Under the pieces are notes generated by a model. It saw nothing but the letters and a program-made list of their open reading frames with translations, was not told where the DNA came from and made no database searches. Of a stretch of 64,000 bases of DNA, positions 20,788-33,800 are shown one piece after another. Numbering within the stretch: the stretch's first letter is position 1; every line of letters begins with the position of its first letter. The translations under genes and the position numbers were made by a program. Source of the DNA: Amyelois transitella (lineage: Eukaryota; Arthropoda; Insecta; Lepidoptera; Pyralidae); assembly GCF_032362555.1 (NCBI RefSeq), contig NC_083508.1, positions 10,259,001 to 10,323,000 of the forward strand, given 5' to 3'.

Positions 20788-21547
20788 AATTATAAGAAAA
20801 AAGTAAATAAAATAATTTTGTATTTTATTTATTCCTACTTTTGTCATTATCATAATTACAAATAAATCACACAACTTCAAAAGTGGTAACGTAAGTTTCG
20901 GTTAGCGGAAAATAGTTACAAAATAACTAAATACAACGTTTTGATACCACATTACCCTTCTTTAACAGTCAGGTTTAAAATCAAGCTTTTTTCATCCAAA
21001 AAAAGAATATAAAAATATTATACCTGTGCAAAACAATAAGTACAATACAGGTTTTGTGATTGCAATAAAATCATTTATTAAATAATAACTACTTATAAGC
21101 CTTCTAAAGCAATAACAATTACATTGTACATATTTACAGGAAGCGAGATAGTCCTTTATGTCCATTACATCATTTTGAATAACATTAGCACAAACATAAC
21201 TTTTAGTCGATGTATAAATAGAATTAATCTCACTGACGGACATTTAGCATAGCTGTCTTTGTCCTACCGTCATGGGTAATGGAGACAGCAACGTAAAATG
21301 ATCTGTTACAACCCATTCGATTAGAATGAGGTTTTTTAAATTTGATTGGAAGGTCCACCGATTTTCATAATCTTGTAAAATTAGTGCTGAGAAATGTTTC
21401 AAGAAAACATGATAGCCCCTCGGTGGCTCAAAATAAGTTAACAAGTCGTGCACGGCTGTCAAAATGACATTACCGCTCAGAAATCTCTGATACAAATGCT
21501 GCACTATAAAATAATACTAGGAACCATCCTTATAGGAAACTATAACA

Positions 21548-24500
21548 CTAATTCATGGCTGAGTCTGTTGAATCCTGGGCTACTACTACGGGTCCTTTGG
21601 GCAGTACTGTTATCCTCTTGGCTTCGGGCAGTTTGTTTACGTCTTGCAGCTTGGCCGTATCTTTCTGGTCCGCCTGGGACTCGGATGAGCTCCAATACTT
21701 CTTGTTGACTAGCATCAATACCATCAATGCGGGTAGATGTATAAGTGAGAACCTAAACAGTTTCCTTGAACTGGCGCTGTCGGATTTTTTGTAGAATTGC
21801 CAGGCTGTGGATTGGAAACATAGAGGATTTTATTTAAGAGGACGTTGCGTAAGACTTAATAAGGTATTTCTATTATCTACTTTATAATGTCATCATACTC
21901 ATGGTGTGAGTTTTGGTTGTGTGCTCAGTCCTCACCGCACCGATCAAACGCGTCGAGCAAGTAAACGCTAATTTGTATGTGATTCAATAAGCGCCTAATA
22001 CATTTCCATTCAAATTCGCGTTAACTCGCGTAAAACCGAACTAACCCCTCTGGAGATGAGCCATAGATTCGCCTATAACCAAGATCCGAGAATTGGGCAA
22101 GTCAGATTTTACCACAAAGTGGTCGCTATGAAACAAACTGAGAACTCACCTAAATACATGAAATAGACATTCAGTGGCAGTGACTCGAGTGCGAACCAGA
22201 CGTTGGTCACGTCCATGTAAGAGGACGCTAGACAGGTCGCCGTTATCACGCCTGTATGCCGCAGGGCAACTCTCCGACACAGAGCTGGAATGATAACAGA
22301 AGTAATGGTTACAGCCGGCAAATGTAGGTATCAAATTAATCAGATATTTTTATAGACATAAAGTAGTTTGTCTACAAAAATACCAGGTTAAAGCTAGGCC
22401 AAAACTAATATACATCCAGTTTCCATGTTGAAATCAAAATTGAAGTGAGTACATACCCGGGTCAGTGACCGCCATCATCCTGTAGCCGGCGCGGGAGTAG
22501 TCGGGGCGCAGGTTCCAGGACAGCGCGTTGAAGTGCGGGAACTGCCACGAGTACAGCACGGCGCCCAGCAGCAGCGCGCCCGCGTCCAGCCCGCCCGCGC
22601 AGCCCGCCCAGCCCATCAGCGGCGGGATGGCGCCCACTGGGGACACAGTCTACATTGGAAACGTCTCCACTGAGCACTCTTCACCGCCCTGGAACTGTTA
22701 TCCGCCCCGGATCTTCGCCTTTGGTTCCATTTCAGCTCTCACCAAGTATCTCTTCACAATCACCAATCTCATGTCTATAGCTATACCCACGACCTCATAA
22801 AAATTGTATAAAGGTTGTCTATCTTCTATAAATTTTTAAATGATCTCTCATTACCGTTGTGACGTTTTACCTAAACGACACAAAAAGTCAGGTAAAGAAT
22901 CTAAACTGCTGAGCGTGCATGATGTGAGTTAAATGAAGTGAATGAAGTATGCAAGGATCGTAGCAAGTGGAAAGATGTTGTTTCTAGCCTACCACTTTGG
23001 TAAAGTGGTCTGATTTTATGTATGAATGTATTGTCTTAACATTTGTTCTGGTTGAGTGCTCAAGTGGCATTGATCCAGAAGACGATTCGTAATATTAGAG
23101 AAGCCTAACCCAGCTAGGATTATGGTTGCAGCAGATTAATTATCCTCTGAAAAAGTGAATTTACGCACCTACAGAGCCTAGCCAAGTGTTCAGTATGGAC
23201 ATCCTCTTCATGGGGGTGTACACGGTGGTGTAGAGGAACAGGTTGGCCGCGCCCAGCGCCGCCGTCAGCGGGTTCACGGCGTACAGTATGCACAGGCCGG
23301 TGGAAGTGGCCACGGTTGCGAAGCTGATCGCGTGCGCTGGTCTGGATTAAACATTAAATAATTTTTAATCTTCCACCTAGTTCTCATCCCAGTTGCATAT
23401 CTAGGAACTGCTTCAGACTATCTAGGAATACTAGTACAATAATCTGAAGCAGTAGAAATTTTGAGAACTTCTGGGAAAATTGAAGGAGCATTAAAACTCC
23501 TACGCTTAATGCTAATACAACTTCTAATCCTTATAATTGAAGTATTATACAAAAAATATTTATTTAATTTTGTCATATTTTTATTTTATAATTAGTTGGC
23601 CGCCCTGGCTTTGCTGCTGATACATACATAGCCTGTAACACCCACAGGTATTTCCGAAAATTAGTCCTTACAAACAAACAAAGTTACAAACCTTTACTTC
23701 TTTAGAATGATAGTATAGATAATCTGGACGGGTTTAAAGTTTGAATCCTGAAAAAATATCCCTAGGTCTCTTGTACTTTATAATCACTTAATAGACAACT
23801 TACTCCAACAATCCTTTAACTAGCACTCTGTTTTTCGTCCTGGACATCTGTGCATCAAATGGCACCTCATGATACTGGTTGATAGAGTTAGCCGCAGCAG
23901 ACACAAGCCCCGTGCCGGCCGCACAGAGCACGAAACTGGTCAGCTCGAATGGAGCAGGCGCAAGGGCGTAGCCAGCCATCGATGTCATTACTACTAGCGC
24001 TGGAAATTGACTTCTTTGTTTATGGTTTGTGCAATATTAGTTATTCCAAATATAACATGTAAACCATATCCAAAATTCTTCTAATTCTTTCATATACTCT
24101 AATAAAATATGTAAATAATACTTACATGTAAGTCGAAATTTTGAAAGCATTAAGCAGTATTGTCCAAAATTGGCCTTCCTGTCATGGGAAGGTGTCTCTT
24201 TCCACACCCTAGTGTCTTGTGGGGCCACTTTGTTTTTCTTTATGGGCGTTATCGCTTGAGTCTGTGACGTGAGTGGGAGTTTGCTTTTCCAACATTGAGA
24301 GGTAGTAAAACTAGCATTCTGTTGTGTTACTGTGCCATTCTGAAATTAAAGAAAAAAAAAATGATGAGAAACAAACTTTTTCTGATTGGTTTGGGTCTTG
24401 GATATTTATCTATATATAAGTTTTTATTATAAAATATAGCATTGTTGAGTTTGTATCTTGTAACACAAATTTTGTACCTGCTTCGAGGCTAACTCAATCT

Positions 24501-24893
24501 ATTTAATATGTTCTCATATTTCATTGAAAAAAATTTCTGGGTATTGATCCTAGTTATGTTTTTCTGCAGAGGTCAGGTGCATAGTGTAAAAATAGGACTA
24601 ACCCAATCAAGGATCATGGTTGTAATAGTGCGCCCCTGGCTACTCTCCAGAGTGCAAATGTTTAAAGGATGTGCATGTTTGTTATATTTTCATTCATAAT
24701 CAAGTGAATATTTTTTTTTTAACTGTATTATTGTGGGCACTTTGGTTATATGTCATTTATATTGGCACCGGGCTAGATAACAACATAAAAGGTTTGTACT
24801 TACTTTAATTTTAAATAGCACTGACTTTGTGGAAAGTCCAACAGCACCATGTTTCAGGCACAGAGTGCAATGAAGCACTTTTACATAAGACAT
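21548..24893 (-). CDS. COX10: COX10, protohaem IX farnesyltransferase (haem O synthase), seven exons
   Basis: Exons (minus): 24893-24804, 24339-24126, 23999-23804, 23341-23169, 22636-22457, 22284-22150 and 21804-21548. The total is 1245 nt (414 aa; human about 443), in phase throughout. It is a UbiA-family prenyltransferase of the mitochondrial inner membrane that adds farnesyl to haem B, giving haem O on the way to the haem A of cytochrome oxidase. The first 100 residues are a poorly conserved, basic and S/T-rich targeting region. The core starts near 102 with several hydrophobic helices. The Asp-rich motif region is [18 protein letters not shown]. Also conserved are [47 protein letters not shown] and CRRVALRH. 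The C-terminal 40 residues are hydrophilic. The start ATG is the first in frame of its exon; a three-codon upstream ORF (24932-24921) precedes it. Confidence 0.95.
22915..23035 (+). repeat. Old RTE LINE 3' tail in COX10 intron 4
   Basis: GAAGTATGCAAGGATCGTAG, then CAAGTGGAAAGATG, then GATTTTATGTATGAATGTAT resembles the last 100 bp of the RTE element at 28365-33101, strongly diverged. Confidence 0.55.
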
Positions 24894-25398
24894 TATGGAA
24901 AGGGATATATCTAAAAGTTGTTAAGTCAACATCCTGAAAATAATAAACATTGTGTCAAATCATAGTTTCTGGATTCTCGTTTTTAAATACACCAGGAGAG
25001 ATTAAATAACTTAATGGCAACTTGAAGCCATAAGTTGAGTTTAGTTATTAAAATATGTTAAAAAATTTGTAACTAAAAGAATTGCGTAACAATGTACCGT
25101 AAATATTGTACTAAAAGTAAGGTAAATATGTTATGGCATCTATTGCTGGTTGTTGACACAAACACGATTATAATGATCACTTACTTCGTACAATTTTTTT
25201 TAGAATATTTATAAACTCCTCTTTATAAAGAGTTCAAAACATTTATTTTCCAATAAAATAACATAAACATTTGAGGTTATGCATGACCCGACCGTAGAAG
25301 TAGAGAGGGAAGGGAGGTGGAGTGCAGTGTTGTCAACTATTTCTGGCAAACACGCGCTAATTGTGCGCAAACACGAGACGACAGTGTACTATTGTCAA
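24894..25398 (-). promoter_or_regulatory. COX10 leader and upstream flank
   Basis: 24894-24933 is 5' UTR, from a likely acceptor at 24934-24935. A non-coding first exon and promoter should lie further right, before the RTE insert, but I cannot fix them. Confidence 0.4.
24921..24932 (-). promoter_or_regulatory. Minimal upstream ORF in COX10 leader
   Basis: If the exon begins after the AG at 24934-24935, its leader opens with ATG TTG ACT TAA, 28 nt before the COX10 ATG. Such uORFs can reduce translation; any effect here is inference. Confidence 0.4.
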
Positions 25399-25869
25399 CA
25401 TACATACATAAAATCACGCCTCTTTCCCGGAGGGGTAGGCAGAGACTACCTCTTTCCACTTGCCACGATCTCGGCATACTTCCTTTGCTTCATCCACATT
25501 CATAACTCTCTTCATGCAAGCTCGGCGGTTTCGGGTACTTTTAACCTGACCCTTTACCAGGACGTCCTTAATTTGATCAAGATACGTTCGTCTAGGTCTT
25601 CCCACTCCGACCTTTCCCTCCACACTCTCCTTGTATATCTGCTTAGTCAACCTGTTTTAATTCATCCTCTCCATATGACCGAACCATCTCAACATACCCT
25701 TTTCTATTCCTGTAACTAAGTACATCTTCTTTCACATCACAACATTCCCTTATCACGCTATTCCTTATCCGGTCATTCAATTTCACACCCAACATACTCC
25801 TTAACGCTCTCATTTCCACTGCATTTATTCTGCTTTCGTGCTTCTTTTGCCATACCCAACTTATAACTT
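25399..25869 (-). mobile_element. 5'-truncated RTE LINE fragment
   Basis: This minus-sense 471-bp piece covers the end of the RTE ORF ([20 protein letters not shown] ... SAYPSGKEA) and the (ATGT)n tail. It is broken by a frameshift and small indels near 25645-25720. The 7-bp word TTGTCAA at 25392-25398 and 25870-25876 fits a target-site duplication. Confidence 0.8.
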
Positions 25870-25936
25870 TTGTCAAATAAGATTTTAAGTTGTAATAAAA
25901 GGAGTCAAAAGCGCGTAAAAAGAGTTACTTAATACA

Positions 25937-26196
25937 TACATACATACATATGTTCACGTCTATATCCCTTGCGGGGTAGACAGAGCCAACAGTCTTGAAA
26001 GGACTGAATGGCCACGTTCAGCTATTTGGCTAAATGATAGAATTGAGATTCAAATAGTGACAGGTTGCTAGCCCATCGCCTGAAAAAGAATCCTAAGTTT
26101 GTAAGCCTATCCCTTAGTCGCTTTTTACGACATCCATGGGAAAGAGATGGAGTGGTCCTATTCTTTTTTGTATTGGTGCCGGGAACCACACGGCAC
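25937..26196 (-). repeat. Complete SINE with 12-bp target-site duplication
   Basis: TTACTTAATACA occurs at 25925-25936 and 26197-26208 and brackets a 260-bp minus-sense element. Its head is GTGCCGTGTGGTTCCCGGCA, then CCAATACAAAA. Next come AGGACCACTCCATC and a body. The end is CTGTCTACCCCGCAAGGG, GACGTGAACATATGTATGTA. This copy best defines the family in the window. Confidence 0.85.
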
Positions 26197-26539
26197 TTAC
26201 TTAATACAATTGGTTTAAAAAAGGCTTATTACTCCTATTGCCTACTTAATAGCGTTGGTTGCTTGCTTATTACTTTTTTTTAATTATTATTTTAATTAAC
26301 TTTTTAATCTGCCATATAAAAAGCACCATGGATTTATAAGTGGGTATGTAAATTACATTGACAATATTTTCGATCAGATATAAAAGACAATTTTGAAAAA
26401 TTTTGCTTGCTTAATTTTATTTCGATTCAATGGGTCTTTTTGATAGCGTTTTAGGTTTAAAGAACTTTATTTCTCATAAGAATATACATTCACTTAAAAT
26501 GAGATAACAGGTAGGTAACTAAAAAATAATTACATGCAT

Positions 26540-27470
26540 AAATTAAAAATTAAGTACTGGTCGCGATGTATAGCTTGAGTTTCTTTTTAAATATATTAAG
26601 ACTGCTACAAGTTCTCAGCTCATTTGGCAACTTGTTATATAGTTGTGCTCCCTCAAAAATTATTGTTTTTTTTCCGTAGTTTGTTCGTGGTATTATAAGG
26701 TTGAGTTTATTTTTTGCTCGAAAATTGTGCGTGTCTTTTCTTGTGTTTAGTTGTAAGTTGGATTTTGTAGTATTAGAAATAATTTTTTTGATCAGATTAC
26801 ATGTATTGTATCGATAAATTTGTGTTAAATTAAATAATTTTGATTTTTCGTATAGCTCTTTTGTTGGTGTACGGAAGTGGTAATGGAAAAGCACTTTAAT
26901 AATTTTATTTTGACATCTCTGTAACGCGGTCAAGTTAGATGGTGCAGCGGAACCCCATATCTCAATTAAGTATTCGAGATGTGACTTAACTAAACAATTG
27001 TATATTATAGGTTTAACTTTTTTTGGTATACAGTGTGTCATCTTTCGAATCGCTCCTAATACGGAAGTTAATTTGTTTTTTACATACTCAATATGTGGAT
27101 TCCAAGTAAGTTTATCATCAATAAACAGTCCCAAGTATTTTTCTTGATGTGATCTTTGAATATCTGTGCCATTTATATTGAGTGGTTCAAAGTCAGGAAT
27201 TTCTTTATTTTTTGCTGCCAAAATCATATAAGACGTTTTAGATTTGTTAATTGTTAATAAATTATGAAGTAACCACTCGTTAAGGACGTTTAGGTCTTGC
27301 TGTGCGGTAGTAACGATATCGTCAATTGATTTGCCAAAGTAGAATAGACAAGTATCGTCAGCATACAGAGTGAAATGTCCTTTAAGTTTTACAATAGAAA
27401 TCCATAATTTTGGTTGACTGAAAGGAATCCCGATTGGGATAAGTTCGCCGTTACATATTCTTCCTAATCA
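26540..27470 (-). mobile_element. 5'-truncated LINE (CR1/Jockey-type) reverse transcriptase fragment
   Basis: An open frame runs from about 27420 to 26550. It covers the end of a non-LTR reverse transcriptase (catalytic YADDTCLF) and the thumb and C-terminal region (YLGLFIDDKLTWNPHI; WGSAAPSN). The endonuclease and most of the fingers are missing. A different family from the RTE copies, shown by its motifs. Confidence 0.8.
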
Positions 27471-27810
27471 TTGACTGTTTTATCTATTATGCGCAATAAG
27501 GAGTTTACGAACAACAAACAACAAATCCATTTGAATCGATTGGTTCAACCTCAAAAAGCGCCAGAATCTGAAAATTTAGCGCTGACATAAGCCAAAAAAG
27601 CACTAGCGCTCAAAGAGCGAAGTTGGACTGAGCATAACCGAAATCATTGACATATTTATTTATAATAAATCACAGTTGGTAACACTGTGCATAGGAATTT
27701 TGTGTTGACGCTCGAGTTGCGAAATGTCGTGTTGTTTTAGAATTAATAAAAATGTCTAAATTATGGTGATTTGAGTTGCCTTTGTCCTTGTATGTGAAAC
27801 AGCTTCAATT
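27471..27810 (+). promoter_or_regulatory. TRIM37 5' flank
   Basis: This AT-rich flank runs from the LINE fragment to the TRIM37 ATG. It must hold at least the 5' UTR. No TATA-like element could be singled out. Confidence 0.4.
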
Positions 27811-30800
27811 ATGGCCTCTAGGGGTGACAAAGGGAATGGAAATGGCGAAGAACAGATTGTTGAGGTGAGTAAATCGATGTGTCCTAGATATTTGACAGAC
27901 AATAAGCTTAAGTTTTATCCATATTTTTTGGCCTGATGTTTCAGACGTTGGCGGAAGTATTCCGCTGCTTCATTTGTATGGAGAAGTTGGTGGACGCACA
28001 CCTATGTCCGCACTGTTCGAAGCTGTGTTGCTATGCCTGCGTGCGTCGGTGGCTGACGGAGCAGAGATCACAATGCCCGCACTGTCGTGCTGCTCTGCAT
28101 TTGCACGAGCTGGTGAACTGTCGTTGGGTGGAGGAGGTCACCCAACAGATAGAAACTATGCAGCAGCAACACGTCCAGTTGTGCCTGCAGTAAGCACTCT
28201 TGTCACTTTAAACATAGTTTAAATTTATACTCATTATGGAAATCATAAATGGAGAAGTGTTATTCAGAGTAAGAGAACTAAAAAACCATTTTAAAAACAA
28301 TAGAAAATAGGGGAGGTTAATTATAGGCCATTTAATGTGGCATGACAAATTTTTTAAACTATAGTGCCATGTGGTTCCCGGCACCAATACAAAAGAATAG
28401 GACCACTCCATCTCTTTCCCATGGATGTCGTAAAAGCCGACTAAGGGATAGACTTGGGATTCCTCTTTTAATGCCTGCCAATCTAAGGTCTGCCGCGCCG
28501 ATGGATGCATGGCTAGGGGCGAGCCTAGACTCGAGCGTGCCACTTCCGCCATGGGGTTGGGCGACCCCCAGGTAATGGCTAGCCTTACCCTGGCATGCGG
28601 GGCTCTGCTGGGGCGGACAAAATTTTTCCCTTGCGTCTCGTGGGAATCGCATGATGAACCGTAAAAAGCACCTAAATGGCGGCGATGGTGTCCGCACCCC
28701 ATCACGTCTCGTTCCCGGCGGGAGCGGTATGCGGTCTGCTGAAAGCCGCTTTGCGACGATGAATGTAAGAGGAGGAATGAAGGATAAGATTGAGGAAGTA
28801 TGCCAGATGAGGGATGAAAGATGTTTGGATGTGTTGTACGTGAATGAAACGAAGCGGAAAGGATGCAACGCGACGTAGCATGGCCCTTACACGGCGTATT
28901 GGTCTGGAATTTTCAGTACCAGCCGAGGCTATCAAGGGGTCGGTCTAATTCTTTCTGCACGAATGGCTGAGTGTGTGAATGAGTATGAGTGTGTCAGCCC
29001 TCGTCTTCTATGGATTAGGCTGAAAGTTGGAAACCAACAGTGGCATATTGAAAGTTACCAAGCCAAATGAGAAGATTATTATACATACATACATAAAATC
29101 ACGCCTCTTTCCCGGAGGGGTAGGCAGAGAATACCTCTTTCCACTTGCCACGATCTCTGCATACTTCTTTCGCTTCGTCCACATTCATAACTCTCTTCAT
29201 ACAAGCTCGGCGGTTTCGGGTACTTTTGACCTGACCCTTTACCAGGACGTCCTTAATTTGATCAAGATACGTTCGTCTAGGTCTTCCCACTCCGACCCTT
29301 CCCTCCACACTCTCCTTGTATATCTGCTTAGTCAACCTGCTTTCATTCATCCTCTCCACATGACTGAACCATCTTAACATACCCTTTTCTATTCCTGTAA
29401 CTACATCTTCTTTCACATCACAACATTCCCTTATCACGCTGTTCCTTATCCTGTCACTCAATTTCACACCCATCATACTCCTTAACGCTCTCATTTCCAC
29501 TGCATTTATTCTGCTTTCATGCTTCTTTTGCCATACCCAACTTTCACTCCCATACATTAATGTCGGGACCAACACGCCCCTGTGCACAGCCAGTCGAGCC
29601 TTTTTGGATAGTTTCTGACTGCTCATAAAGGCATGCAAAGCTCCATTCACCATGTTCCCCGCGTTCACTCTCCTTTCAATATCACTATCATACTTGCCAT
29701 CTGATGTAAACTTTGATCCTAGATATACAAACTCTTTCACTTGCTCCACTTTTTCTCCTCCAATCAAAATATTACATGCTGTCATTTCTTTCTCCATTTC
29801 AAAAACCAGTGTTTTAGTTTTACTTACGTTCACTTTCATTCCTTTCTCTTTTAAAGCTTCATGCATACAGTTTACCATCTCCTGTAACTCCTCCGCTGAT
29901 GACGCCAGTATAACCTGATCGTCGGCATAGAGCAGACATTTGACGAGTAACTCATTCATCCTTAATCCACTTTTAGACTCTTTCAAATCTGTCAAACAGC
30001 TATCCATAAATAGGTTGAACAGCCACGGTGACGCAACACATCCTTGCCTAACGCCTTTCTCAATCTTAAACCACTCAGTGTGCGCTCCGTTTATCCTGAC
30101 ACAAGCACTCGAATCCTCATATAAGGATTTCAGTGCTCGTATTAAGAGACTGCTCACCCCATGCATAGAAAGTGCTGACCACAATTCATTCCTCTCAACT
30201 CTGTCATAGGCCTTTTCCAGATCTACGAATGTGCAATAGACTTTTTGACTCTTGGCCAAAAACTTTTCGGCTATGCACCGCAAGGAAAAGACCTGATCAG
30301 TACATCCCATTCCCTTTCGAAATCCCGCTTGAGCATCCCATATTTTGTCATCAGTTTCATTCCTGACTCTATTAATCAATACCTTAGCATACAATTTGCC
30401 GACGACGCTAAGCAGGCTTATACCACGATAATTTTTGCAGTCCAGCTGTGACCCTTTTCCTTTGTAAAGTGACACGATAACAGCCTTACACCAATCTTTT
30501 GGTACTCGGCCGCTTCTCCAACACAAATTGAAAAGGCAGTACAACTGACTAGCTACTACGCCTTTTCCTGCTTTAAGCATCTCGACCGACACTCTATCAC
30601 ACCCAGCAGCCTTTCCCGCTTTCATACTCTTAAGTGCTTCCACAATTTCGAACATTTCAATTTCGCCTTCCATCTCATTCTCTTTTTCTTCGCTATAGCA
30701 GAAATCTTTCTTATTTCCTTCCTTTTTTTCAAATAAACTTTCAAAATAGTCCTTCCATATCTTTAGTACACATTCTTCTCCTTTCACAACGCTACCATCC

Positions 30801-33800
30801 TGGCATCTGATCCTAGTCAGCTCTCTGGTTATAGTATTTGGTTTGGAAGATTATTATGTTAGGTGATTTTAATGGATGGGTGGGTGTAAAGCGTGATGGA
30901 TATGAAAAGGTGCTTGGTGCATTTGGTGACGAAAAGGTGAATGATAATGGAAGAAGTGTATTAGAAATTTGTCTAGAGTGGGATCTTTTTGTGTCAAACT
31001 CAATGTTACAACATAAAGAGATCCACACCTACACAAGAGTGGAAGGTATTTTAAAAAGTATGATAGACTTTGTGATTGTAGATGAAAGATTGAAGAACAA
31101 AGTGCTGGATACCGCCGTGCTGGCATTGACTTGGACCATTTACTGGTGATATCCCAGATAAGGGGTATCTTCAATCGCTGGCGGCACAGGGTAAGGGAGC
31201 AAACCAGCGCTTTGGAAAGAGTGAAAGTAGAAAATTTGCAAGATATGGATGTAGGTAAGAATTATATTAATAGACTGAAGGATGAATTTGAAGATTTAGA
31301 TGAGAGGAGCAATATTGAAGATGGATGGAAGGAATTTAAAGAAAGAATTGTGAAAGTAGCTGTTGAAGTTTGTGGTGTAAGTAGAAGAAGGAAAGGGAAA
31401 AATCACAAAAATGCGTGGATGAGTAAAGATGTGCAAGAACTTGTGCGATTAAAGATGAAAGCATGGCTGGATTTGTTAGCAGCAAAAGCTAACTTAAGAA
31501 TGCAAGAGGTTATAGATGAAGATGTGAATGAAGCACGTAAGGAATATAAAAAAATGAAAGATTTGGTTAAGAAAGCTGTGATTAGAAAGAAAGAAGAGTA
31601 TAAAGAGGATTTTGATAAAAGGCTATCTGAAGACTTTCAGTCAAATCTGAAAGTATTCTGGAAATCCGTAAGATCAGCCTGAGGAAAAACTATAACCAGA
31701 GAGCTGACTAGGATCAGATGCCAGGATGGTAGCATTGTGAAAGGAGAAGAATGTGTGCTAAAGATATGGAAGGACTATTTTGAGAGTTTATTTGAAAAAA
31801 AGGAAGAAAATAAGAAAGTTCTGCTATAGCGAAGAAAAAGAGAATGAGATGGAAGGCGAAATTGAAATGTTTGAAATTGTGGAAGCACTTAAGAGTATGA
31901 AAGCGGGTACGGCTGCTGGGTATGATAGAGTGTCGGTCGAGATGCTAAAAGCAGGAAAAGGCGTCGTAGCTAGACAGTTGTACTGCCTTTTCAATTTGTG
32001 TTGGAGAAGCGGCCGAGTACCAAAAGATTGGTGTAAGGCTGTTATCGTGCCACTTTACAAAGGAAAAGGGTCACAACTGGACTGCAAAAATTATCGTGGT
32101 TTAAGCCTGCTTAGCGTCGTTGGCAAGTTGTATGCTAAGGTATTGATTAATAGAGTCAGGAATGAAACTGATGACAAAATATGGGATGCTCCAGCGGGAT
32201 TTCGAAAGGGAATGGGATGAATGAATGAGTTACTCGTCAAATGTCTGCTCTATGCCGACGATCAGGTTATACTGGCGTCATCAGCGGAGGAGTTACAGGA
32301 GATGGTAAACTGTATGCATAAAGCTTTTAAAGAGAAAGGAATGAAAGTGAACGTAAGTAAAACTAAAACACTGGTTTTTGAAATGGAGAAAGAAATGACA
32401 GCATGTAATATTTTGATTGGAGGAGAAAAAGTTGAGCAAGTGAAAGAGTTTGTATATCTAGGATCAAAGTTTACATCAGATGGCAAGTGTGATAGTGATA
32501 TTGAAAGGAGAGTGAACGCGGGGAACATGGTGAATGGAGCTTTGCATGCCTTTATGAGCAGTCAGAAACTATCCAAAAAGGCTCGACTGGCTGTGCACAG
32601 GGGCGTGTTGGTCCCGATATTAATGTATGGGAGTGAAAGTTGGGTATGGCAAAAGAAGCACGAAAGCAGAATAAATGCAGTGGAAATGAGAGCGTTAAGG
32701 AGTATGTTGGGTGTGAAATTGAGTGACCGGATAAGGAACAGCGTGATAAGGGAATGTTGTGATGTGAAAGAAGATGTAGTTACAGGTATAGAAAAGGGTA
32801 TGTTGAGATGGTTCGGTCATGTGGAGAGGATGAATGAAAACAGGTTGACTAAGCAGATATACATGGAGAGTGTGGAGGGAAAGGTCGGGGTGGGAAGACC
32901 TAGACGAACATATCTTGATCAAATTAAGGACGTCCTGGTTAAGGGTCAGGTCAAAAGTACCCGAAACCGCCGAGCTTGCATGAAGAGAGTTATGAATTTG
33001 GATGAAGCAAAGGAAGTATGCAGGGATCGTGGCAAGTGGAAAGAGGTAGTCTCTGCCTACCCCTCCGGGAAAGAGGCGTGATTTTATGTATGTATGTATT
33101 GTAGAAGAAAAAATGAATGGAAAGAGATGAAGAGGAAGACCAAGAATAAAGTATTTTGATCACATAAAGCAAAAATTAAATACCAGCTAATAAAAAAAAA
33201 TAACTGAGAAAAGACATGAATGGAGGAAGCACCACATAAAAGACATTTTTGCACGTAGTTCTAAAATTTCGACTTATTACAAATTAACATATTTACATTC
33301 ACATAGTACAAATTTTAATGTGACAGATTTAGTAATATGAATTATTGTACATATGTATATTAATATTTAGTGCTCCATCTCCCAAAACTTTCAAGACTGC
33401 TGGCGGCATTTATTATGTTATAAACTGGACTGTAAAAGAAGTCAGTAGGTAGTTAAATTACTGATGGCTCAAGCTCGAAGGCTTGTTTTGTCCCTCTCAA
33501 TATATGCTTTACTCTGTTAATGTTGTGTATGTGTGAGTAGCAACGCACACATAAACAATAATGCGTTTTGGTGGGTCTCACAGTTTAAGCCATTTCTGGA
33601 TCTGGTGGATCTCCAGGGTGAACACTTTAGCCACAATGTGGAAATAAAATGTATTTTTTTTTTCATATCATTTTTTCCTTACTTTTCCTCTAGGTGTCCG
33701 ACCCACCAAGAGAAATTAACGGTGTACTGTTGGACCTGTCGTCGCTGCATCTGCCACCGCTGCGCTCTGTGGGGGGGCACCCACTCGGGGCACACGTTCA

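Larger units (their letters stand above)
19515..21547. other. Convergent 3' region of dre4 and COX10
   Basis: This 2-kb spacer holds both 3' UTRs. Candidate signals on the minus strand for COX10 are AATAAA complements near 21074-21079 and 20828-20833. A 25-bp direct repeat built on CAACGTTCGTGAATAAGG occurs at about 20637 and 20760. No further gene is visible. Confidence 0.5.
28365..33101 (+). mobile_element. Near full-length RTE LINE, degenerate, split by a second copy
   Basis: This plus-sense element starts at GTGCCATGTGGTTCCCGGCA and ends in the (ATGT)n tail at 33101. It reads through a GC-rich leader and the start of an APE-type endonuclease ([13 protein letters not shown]). After the inner insertion (29083-30845) it continues with the endonuclease ([14 protein letters not shown]), an RT region and the C-terminal region ([14 protein letters not shown]). 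It is dead: an in-frame stop near 28877, a frameshift near 31120, stops at 31682 and a roughly 340-bp RT deletion at about 32218. Confidence 0.88.

Noticed and set aside
23408-23452. 10-bp inverted repeat CTGCTTCAGA / TCTGAAGCAG in COX10 intron 3
   Set aside because: Short arms with a 25-nt loop are expected by chance in a window this size.
25279-25719. 146-codon plus-strand frame
   Set aside because: It is the antisense of the RTE LINE fragment, and similar antisense frames appear in every copy.
26065-26283. 72-codon plus frame across a SINE
   Set aside because: It reads the antisense of a SINE with a defined target-site duplication.
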